A stretch of DNA of 64,000 nt from Solirubrobacteraceae bacterium (GTDB lineage: Bacteria; Actinomycetota; Thermoleophilia; Solirubrobacterales; Solirubrobacteraceae), in contig JANWIP010000023.1 of NCBI GenBank assembly GCA_025449845.1, positions 1-64,000 on the forward strand, read 5' to 3'. Below are positions 57,025-64,000 of the stretch, in pieces. A program made the position numbers and the translations under genes. The notes below the pieces were generated by a model, which saw nothing but the letters and a program-made list of their open reading frames with translations, was not told the DNA's origin and did no database searches. Each line of letters starts with the position of its first letter. Position 1 is the stretch's first letter.

Positions 57025-58716
57025 TTAGCCCACCATCTCTCGGGCGGCCTGTCCGGCAGGGATCATCGGATAGGTGTTCTCCTCCCGGGTCACCTTTACA
57101 TCAACCACTACCGGGCCGTCGGTGGCGATCGCGCGCTTCATGTCTTCCACTAGCGTGCCCTTGTCTTCAAAGCGCATGCCGGTGGCGCCGTAGGCCTCGG
57201 CGAGCTTGACCCAGTCGGGGAACTTGCCGGTGTCGACATGGCTGTAGCGCCCATCCCAGAAGAGCTCCTGCCACTGGCGGACCATGCCCAGATAGCCGTT
57301 GTTCATGATGAACACCTTGATCGGGATCTGCTCCTGCGCGCAGGTGGCCAGCTCCTGAGCGTTCATCTGCACCGAGCCGTCGCCGGCGATGCAGCAGACG
57401 AGCTGATCGGGACAGCCCACCGCTGCACCCATCGCCGCTGGCAGGCCAAAGCCCATCGTGCCCAGGCCGCCGGAGTTGATCCAGCGCCGCGGCGCGGGGA
57501 AGTCGTAGTACTGCGCCGCCCACATCTGATGCTGGCCGACGTCGCTGGTCACGATCGCCTGACCGCCGGTCGCCTCATACAGCGCCTGCACCATGTACTG
57601 CGGCTTGATCTCTGAGTCGGCGCTGTCCTCGTAACCGAGCGGGTACTTCTCGCGCCAGCCCTCGATGCGCTCCCACCACTGCGCCAGCCGTGCCGGGTCG
57701 GCACTGAGCGCGCGGTACTCCACGACGAGCTTCGCCAGCACGTGTTTGGCATCGCCCACGATCGGGATGTGCGCGGGGACGTTCTTGGAGATCTCGGCCG
57801 GATCGACGTCGATGTGGATGAACTTGGCCCGCGGCGCGAACTCCGAGAGCTTGCCGGTGACGCGATCGTCAAAACGCGCGCCCACGGCACAGATCAGATC
57901 GGCCTCGTCCATCGCATAGTTGGCGGCACGCGTGCCGTGCATTCCCAGCATCCCCAGCCACTGGGGGTCGGCGGTCCCATCCACCTGTGCGGGGTATGCG
58001 CCAAGACCCATCAACGTCGTTGTCACGGGGAAGCGGTCGCTGCGAGCGAACTCGATCAACTCCTCCGAAGCATTGGCGTTGACCACGCCGCCGCCGGCGT
58101 AGATCACCGGCCGCTGCGCGGAGGCCAGCGCCTTGGCGGCCTGGCGGATCTGCTTCTGATTGCCCTCAAGCGTGGGCTGGTAGCCGGGCAGGCGCACATC
58201 GCTCACGGGCTCGTAGGGGATGTCCGCACGCGAGAGGTCCTGGGGGATATCGACCAGCACAGGACCCGGGCGTCCCGAACGGGCGATGTGGAACGCCTCG
58301 TGGATCGCGCGAGGGATCTCCAGCGGGTTCTGGATCATGAAGGAGTGCTTGACGATCGGCATCGTGATACCGATCGTGTCGGCCTCCTGAAAGCCGTCGG
58401 TACCCAGCAGCTCAGTGCGCACCTGGCCAGTGATGAAGACCACCGGCACGGAGTCCATCATCGCGTCGCAGATCGGCGTGATGAGGTTGGTCGCCCCCGG
58501 TCCGCTGGTGGCAAACGCCACGCCCACCTTGCCGGTGGCCTTGGCGTAGCCCTGTGCGGCATGACCGCCCCCGGCCTCGTGACGAACCAGGATGTGGCGA
58601 ATCCCACCGTCCACAAAGGCGTCGTAGGTGGGAAGGTTGGCGCCGCCCGGCAGGCCGAATACGACGTCCACACCCTCCGCCTTCAGGCATTCCATCACCG
58701 CGTCTACTGCACGCAT
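57025..58716 (-). CDS. ilvB: Acetolactate synthase large (catalytic) subunit
   Basis: A 563-residue ThDP enzyme: FGLPGGANLPTYDAF, LVRHEAGGGHAAQGYAKATGKVG with the catalytic Glu, FATSGPGATNLIT, and the ThDP/metal motif GDGSVQMNAQELATC to NNGYLGMVRQWQ. It forms acetolactate or acetohydroxybutyrate. The ribosome-binding site AAAGGAGGT, 7 nt before the ATG, is a full match to the 16S tail, fitting a highly expressed first gene of ilvB-ilvN-menF. I found no leader peptide in the 126-bp upstream gap; it contains CCGACGTCC, nearly complementary to the Shine-Dalgarno region. Confidence 0.97.
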   Translation of the reverse strand: MRAVDAVMECLKAEGVDVVFGLPGGANLPTYDAFVDGGIRHILVRHEAGGGHAAQGYAKATGKVGVAFATSGPGATNLITPICDAMMDSVPVVFITGQVRTELLGTDGFQEADTIGITMPIVKHSFMIQNPLEIPRAIHEAFHIARSGRPGPVLVDIPQDLSRADIPYEPVSDVRLPGYQPTLEGNQKQIRQAAKALASAQRPVIYAGGGVVNANASEELIEFARSDRFPVTTTLMGLGAYPAQVDGTADPQWLGMLGMHGTRAANYAMDEADLICAVGARFDDRVTGKLSEFAPRAKFIHIDVDPAEISKNVPAHIPIVGDAKHVLAKLVVEYRALSADPARLAQWWERIEGWREKYPLGYEDSADSEIKPQYMVQALYEATGGQAIVTSDVGQHQMWAAQYYDFPAPRRWINSGGLGTMGFGLPAAMGAAVGCPDQLVCCIAGDGSVQMNAQELATCAQEQIPIKVFIMNNGYLGMVRQWQELFWDGRYSHVDTGKFPDWVKLAEAYGATGMRFEDKGTLVEDMKRAIATDGPVVVDVKVTREENTYPMIPAGQAAREMVG

Positions 58717-58813
58717 CGCACCGACCTCCTTTCACAAGGTTCTGGGGAACGGCGAGCAACGGGGACGTCGGTTTTGCCCCCGCACTCTTGGAAAGAGCGA
58801 GTTTACCAGTGGG

Positions 58814-58842
58814 TTTTCCGGGCGCCGGAGCAGGTTCCTGCA
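58814..58842 (-). terminator. Hairpins after the VIT-type transporter gene
   Basis: On the minus strand GCAGG-AA-CCTGC and TCCGG-CGC-CCGGA follow the transporter stop at once, before an AAAACC stretch. They may separate the transporter transcript from ilvB. No U tract, so only a weak call. Confidence 0.35.
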
Positions 58843-59379
58843 CTAGGAAGCGCCAAGGGCAACGCCGATCGCAAGCACGATCGCGCCCGCGAGCGTGACG
58901 ACGATGAGCGAGGAGCTGAGCGAGACATCGAGGAAGCGCTCGCGCACCAGGGCGATCACGAACAGCTCGATCGCGACGACGATCCCGGCCACGATCAGCG
59001 CTTCGTGCGTATTGGGGATGAGGAAGGGCAGCGTGTGGAAGATGCTGCCGAGCGCCGTCATCGAGCCGGTGATGGTGCCGCGCACGATCGGCGTGCCGCG
59101 GCCGGTCTTCTCGCCGGTATCCGACAGCGCCTCGGAGACGCCCATGCTGATGCCGGCGCCGAGCGCCACGGCGATCCCCACCACAAAGGCGGTATGGGAG
59201 TTCGAGGACACCGCCGCGGCGAAGATCGGCGCGATCGAGGAGACGGTGCCGTCGATCAGGCCGACGAGCCCAGGCTGCACCACGCGCAGCACGAAGTCAC
59301 GCTCGTCCTCAAAGCCCCAACGCCGGATCAACCGGGCGATCAACGAGTCTTTGCGTACCGGAGGCGCGTCGGTGTTCAT
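58843..59379 (-). CDS. VIT1/CCC1-family membrane protein
   Basis: A 178-residue protein with about five membrane segments. Seen: FVLRVVQPGLVGLIDGTVSSIAPIFAAA, ALGAGISMGVSEALSDTG and a TALGSIFHTLPFLI segment. The family moves iron or manganese across membranes, usually sequestering it. This one is compact and lacks the ferritin-like domain some members carry. Its ATG overlaps the next upstream gene (ATGA). Confidence 0.82.
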   Translation of the reverse strand: MNTDAPPVRKDSLIARLIRRWGFEDERDFVLRVVQPGLVGLIDGTVSSIAPIFAAAVSSNSHTAFVVGIAVALGAGISMGVSEALSDTGEKTGRGTPIVRGTITGSMTALGSIFHTLPFLIPNTHEALIVAGIVVAIELFVIALVRERFLDVSLSSSLIVVTLAGAIVLAIGVALGAS

Positions 59380-59678
59380 GAAGGATTTATAGCTGCCCGC
59401 TCGCTCTCGGTCGTTTCAGATGCCAGTACGACCTCCGGGTACTCGAGCTCGGTTCCGCAACGCATACAGATCGCGTCATATGCCTTCGTCACGCGCCCGC
59501 AGCGCGGACACTGACGACGCGGCTCGTTACGCTCGTTGCGGTAGACCACGGCGGCCAGCAGGCCAAAGATCGGTACCAGCCCCGAGATCAGGAACCACAG
59601 CAGGAACGAGCTGCCCTTGATCCTGCCCACGATCCCTCCCGCGAGCCCGAAGCAGATGGCGATGACGATGTAGGCCAA
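59376..59678 (-). CDS. Small membrane protein with zinc ribbon, 100 aa
   Basis: Two membrane segments (YIVIAICFGLAGGIVG, FLLWFLISGLVPIFGLLAAVVY) are followed by a cytoplasmic zinc ribbon with CPRC and CMRC (about residues 57-75) and an acidic tail. Function unknown. The stop overlaps the VIT-type gene start, suggesting joint function in membrane metal handling; that is inference. Confidence 0.8.
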   Translation of the reverse strand: MAYIVIAICFGLAGGIVGRIKGSSFLLWFLISGLVPIFGLLAAVVYRNERNEPRRQCPRCGRVTKAYDAICMRCGTELEYPEVVLASETTESERAAINPS

Positions 59679-59689
59679 CTCACGCGCCC

Positions 59690-59881
59690 CTAGAGGAGCA
59701 CGCGCACAGCCCAGATGACCGCTACGACCGCCAATATGAACACCACGAAGCCGGCAACTGCTGAGGCGATGCCGATCAGGAAGTGCAGCAGCAACCAGCC
59801 CGCGAGGACCAGGACCAGCACCGCCACGATCGAGCGGCCGAAGGAGCCGGTGGAGGAGGACTGCGAAGGCGAGTCGTTCAT
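59690..59881 (-). CDS. Small single- or double-pass membrane protein, 63 aa
   Basis: The start is the ATG at 59881 (MNDSPSQSSSTG). A Ser-rich N-terminus is followed by two hydrophobic stretches (IVAVLVLVLAGWLLLHFLI and AVAGFVVFILAVVAVIWAV). No family recognised. It lies between gatB and the zinc-ribbon membrane gene on the same strand. Confidence 0.6.
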   Translation of the reverse strand: MNDSPSQSSSTGSFGRSIVAVLVLVLAGWLLLHFLIGIASAVAGFVVFILAVVAVIWAVRVLL

Positions 59882-59924
59882 GGCTTCAGTTTGACAGGTA
59901 ATTGAGGGGCTCGGCTCGTCACCC

Positions 59925-61399
<1,475 letters not shown>

Positions 61400-61403
<4 letters not shown>

Positions 61404-62854
61404 GCTGGCCCACCCGCCCCACTTACACGTGCTGGCGAGCCGTCGAAGCCGAGCACCTGCTCCAACGCATATGCAGCATCCAACAGGCGGTTCTCACTGA
61501 ACACAGGCCCAGCAATCTGAAAGCCCACCGGCAATCCTTCGCTCAGCCCACAGGGGATGGATATCGCGGGGATACCTGCGAGCGACATCGGCACGGTGCA
61601 GTAGTCGTTGAGATACATCGACCACGGGTCGGCGGTCTTCTCGCCCAAGCGGAAGGCCACCGTCGGCGCGGTGGGAGTGACGATCAGATCCACCTCCGCG
61701 AAGGCCGCCTTGAAGTCCTCGGCGATCTTCGTGCGCACGCGCTGGGCACGACCGTAATAGGCGTCGTAGTAGCCCGAGGACAGCGCGTAGGTGCCGAGCA
61801 TGATGCGCCGCTTGACCTCCGCGCCGAAGCCGTCGTGGCGAGTGCGGGTGTACATGTCCAACAGATCGTGCGCGTCCTGCGCACGCGCGCCGTAGCGCAC
61901 GCCATCAAAGCGCGCCAGGTTGGAGCTGCACTCCGCGGGAGCCAGGATGTAATAAGCCGAGAGGGCATGCGGGGCATGTGGCAACTGCACGCTGTGCACC
62001 TGCGCACCCAGCTCCTCGGCGCGGGCAAGCGTGGCCTGGAACGCCTCCAACACACCCCCCTCGATCCCCTCGCCGGTCAACTCCTGCGGCACCCCCAGGC
62101 GAACCCCATCGAGACGCTCAGCACTGGGCAGCGAGACCTCCTCGGGGAACTGCAATGAGGTCGCATCGCGGGGGTCGCGCCCGACCATATGACGCAGCAT
62201 CAGCGCGGCATCCGTGACATCGCGCGTGAGCGGTCCTGCCTGATCCAGCGAAGAGGCAAAGGCGATCATGCCGTAGCGCGAAACCGCGCCATAGGTGGGC
62301 TTCAGGCCGACAATTCCGCAGAGCGCGGCAGGCTGGCGAATCGACCCCCCGGTGTCCGTCCCCAGCGCCCAGGGCGCCAGTCCCGCGGCGACCGCTGCCG
62401 CGCTGCCACCGGAAGAACCCCCCGGCACGCGCTCGGGGTCCCACGGATTGCGCACCGGACCGTAGGCCGAGTTCTCGGTGGAGGAGCCCATCGCGAACTC
62501 GTCCTGATTGGTCTTGCCGAGCAGCGTGGCGCCGGCCTCTTCCAGCCTGGCAACCGCGGTGGCCGTATAGGGCGGACGGTAGCCCTCCAAGATGCGCGAG
62601 CCCGACTGACTGGGCACGCCCTCGGTGCAGAAAAGGTCCTTGACAGCCAAAGGAACACCATTGAGAGGGGATTGAGAGGGGGGTGTTGTTGCGTCCTTCG
62701 GCGCCTGCTCGGCAAGCCATGTGAAGCAGTTGAGCTCATCATTGCTCGCACGAGCCCGGTAGGCGTCAAACAGTTCGCCCGAGGACAACGTGCCGGCGTC
62801 GATCGCGGCCACCGCCTGCGCGGAGGAGAGATCGAAGATGTCCGTGTTATTCAT
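61400..62854 (-). CDS. gatA: Asp/Glu-tRNA amidotransferase subunit A
   Basis: A 484-residue amidase-signature enzyme with the Ser-cisSer-Lys triad: VAVKDLF-type lysine region ([11 protein letters not shown]), [15 protein letters not shown] and [16 protein letters not shown]. It releases ammonia from glutamine for GatB. Its start overlaps the gatC stop by ATGA. Confidence 0.97.
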
Positions 62855-63135
62855 GCCTGGGGGCTTGGGACCAGAAATCCGTCGCCGCTCACCGCCGGCG
62901 CCTGCGCCAATGCGACCTCACGCGTAAGCGACGCCACCGGCTCATCGGGGCGCAGTGCGCCCGTGACCTCAACGACGTGCGAGGTCGGCGACACATTGTC
63001 AAGGTCAAGCTCGCCGATCTTGGCGATGTGGTCGAGCACTGCCGAGAGCTCGCCGGTCATCGCCTGGACCTCCTGCTCGCTCAGCTGAAGGCGCGCCAGG
63101 CGCGCCACGTGCAGAACCTCATCGCGATCGATCAC
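62851..63135 (-). CDS. gatC: Asp/Glu-tRNA amidotransferase subunit C
   Basis: A 94-residue subunit: [34 protein letters not shown] and DNVSPTSHV. It wraps GatA and GatB together. First of gatC-gatA-gatB; overlaps the upstream membrane gene by 4 bp. Confidence 0.95.
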   Translation of the reverse strand: MIDRDEVLHVARLARLQLSEQEVQAMTGELSAVLDHIAKIGELDLDNVSPTSHVVEVTGALRPDEPVASLTREVALAQAPAVSGDGFLVPSPQA

Positions 63136-63617
63136 GGCGATGATTCTACGTGGGGCGCCGAGACCAACACGGTGCCCTCCTCAGTCATCCCGCGAAAGCC
63201 ACCGTAGGCAATCGCCGCACAGGAGATCAGACCCAACCAAGCGCCTAGCTTGACTTCGACATGCGTAAAGGGATGGCTGATCAGCAAGCGGTAAAGCACG
63301 AGGACGGCGGACAGCAATCCAAGACCAGCGACGACCGCGCTGATCGAGAATCCCGCGGGCAACTTGCGAGCACCCCCGACGAGAACCACCAGCACCAATC
63401 CAGCGATGACAGTGAACAGCAGCAGCCAGCGGATGTATTCCAGACTGTGCCACGCATCGACGCTTGTGCTCACGTTGGCAACGCGGAGATAGGCACCAAT
63501 GATTCCCGGCACTTTGATGTCAAACCACTTGAAGAAGAACATGAAGATGAACAATGCGATCGAGCCGACGGCAACCACCCGGTCGCCGTGGCGCAGACGA
63601 CTGAATTCAAAGCTCAT
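63132..63617 (-). CDS. Membrane protein of unknown function, 161 aa
   Basis: About four membrane segments (VVAVGSIALFIFMFFFKWF, WLLLFTVIAGLVLVVLVGG, ISAVVAGLGLLSAVLVLYRLL, AWLGLISCAAIAYGGF). No family recognised. The ATG at 63617 has GGGGAG about 10 nt upstream; a TTG two codons earlier is closer to it. Its end overlaps gatC, so the Gat operon may start here. Confidence 0.75.
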   Translation of the reverse strand: MSFEFSRLRHGDRVVAVGSIALFIFMFFFKWFDIKVPGIIGAYLRVANVSTSVDAWHSLEYIRWLLLFTVIAGLVLVVLVGGARKLPAGFSISAVVAGLGLLSAVLVLYRLLISHPFTHVEVKLGAWLGLISCAAIAYGGFRGMTEEGTVLVSAPHVESSP

Positions 63618-63656
63618 AGGCAATTTTCTCCCCAGGGTTAGTGGTGAACATTTCGC

Positions 63657-64000
63657 TTATACCGGCGGTGGCCGTGCCTGGATGTTCGCCGGCGGATACA
63701 GCTCAGTGCGTTCGTCGCGCATCGCCTGCCAACACCCAGCCAAGATCAACACGGCGCCCGCGAGCGCCAGCCAGGCCCCGGCGCACAGGCTGCTTGCGTG
63801 CTCGGGCCGCTCCAACACTCGCACGATCGCAGCCACCACGCCGAAGAACCCCAGCAGTGTGCCCCAAACCGCTGCCGCGACAGGCAGTGCCGTCGTGCGC
63901 TCGGTCACGGTCGCAACCACCAAAACGAGTGCCCCGGCCGTGGACAGCATCAACAGCGCCACGGCCGGACCAAACGTCGCCCATGCGCTCAGATTGCGAC
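63657..64000 (-). CDS. Membrane protein of unknown function, 5' end outside window
   Basis: The frame is open to the window edge and continues upstream of an internal GTG, so the start is not visible. Seen: three hydrophobic segments (ALLMLSTAGALVLVVATV, AAVWGTLLGFFGVVAAIV, AGAWLALAGAVLILAGCW) and a short Pro-rich tail. It resembles its neighbour at 63132 in layout (small four-helix membrane protein), and the pair may be related. 39 bp separate them. Confidence 0.7.
   Translation of the reverse strand, partial: RNLSAWATFGPAVALLMLSTAGALVLVVATVTERTTALPVAAAVWGTLLGFFGVVAAIVRVLERPEHASSLCAGAWLALAGAVLILAGCWQAMRDERTELYPPANIQARPPPV

Noticed and set aside
58717..58842. Leader peptide upstream of ilvB like that of leuA
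   Set aside because: No ATG or GTG frame rich in Ile, Val or Leu is present in the 126-bp gap.
57742..59514. Long plus-strand frame opposite ilvB and the VIT-type gene (590 codons)
   Set aside because: It crosses two well-supported minus-strand genes and an intergenic gap and has no recognisable motif.

Overview
The window is GC-rich chromosomal DNA packed with housekeeping genes, most on the minus strand, with many 1-8 bp start/stop overlaps. It looks like a high-GC Gram-positive bacterium. Gene content suggests a deep-branching actinobacterium, possibly of the Thermoleophilia/Solirubrobacterales type: GatCAB amidotransferase, PdxS/PdxT vitamin B6 synthesis, menaquinone by the classical Men route, a fused SecDF, a long ACT-type SerA, citramalate synthase next to leuA, and a double-TetR protein. 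The taxonomic placement is inference. I saw no tRNA, rRNA, CRISPR array, insertion sequence or phage gene.

Layout. 1-9.9 kb: rel (cut by the window edge), recJ, a small membrane gene, secDF, a zinc-ribbon/PAS protein, ruvCAB and a sugar nucleotidyltransferase. 9.9-17.1 kb: yebC, then a plus-strand run (manB, an MBL-fold hydrolase, a predicted PD-(D/E)XK nuclease), then pdxT, pdxS and an RpiR regulator. 17.2-20.6 kb: a lipid-modification trio (FAD oxidoreductase, DUF1365, cyclopropane-fatty-acid synthase-like methyltransferase). 20.5-31.9 kb: acetoacetyl-CoA synthetase, a class V aminotransferase, Ppx/GppA, a class A PBP, an alkyladenine glycosylase, argH and a double TetR. 32.2-41.5 kb: a long leucine/isoleucine unit read leader peptide, leuA, XRE-cupin regulator, leuC, leuD, leuB, ilvE, cimA, DegT aminotransferase. 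41.5-47.2 kb: qor, serA, serC, an unknown gene and ilvC. 47.3-56.5 kb: a methyltransferase with menE, then menB, menA, menC, menH, menD and menF. 56.5-64 kb: ilvN, ilvB, a VIT-type transporter, small membrane genes, gatB, gatA, gatC and two membrane proteins.

The amino-acid genes fit together. LeuA and CimA make isopropylmalate and citramalate, both can be processed by LeuCD and LeuB, and IlvBN, IlvC and IlvE complete branched-chain synthesis. ilvD is not in the window. ilvN is translationally coupled to menF.

The strongest unusual signals are non-coding. (1) Upstream of leuA lies an 18-codon leucine-rich leader ORF behind a promoter that puts its start at or near +1. Its Leu-codon run is perfectly complementary over 10 nt to the leuA Shine-Dalgarno region, which points to a translational attenuator. 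(2) Three different, perfect 24-bp palindromes abut head to tail upstream of pdxS, each centred on CATG. (3) Three perfect long stem-loops sit in a 349-bp gene-free stretch after the double TetR gene. (4) Short tandem repeats recur inside housekeeping genes and at their 3' ends (rel, recJ, argH/glycosylase, cimA/aminotransferase, menB, class V aminotransferase). Several appear to copy a stop codon, or a ribosome-binding site with a start codon.
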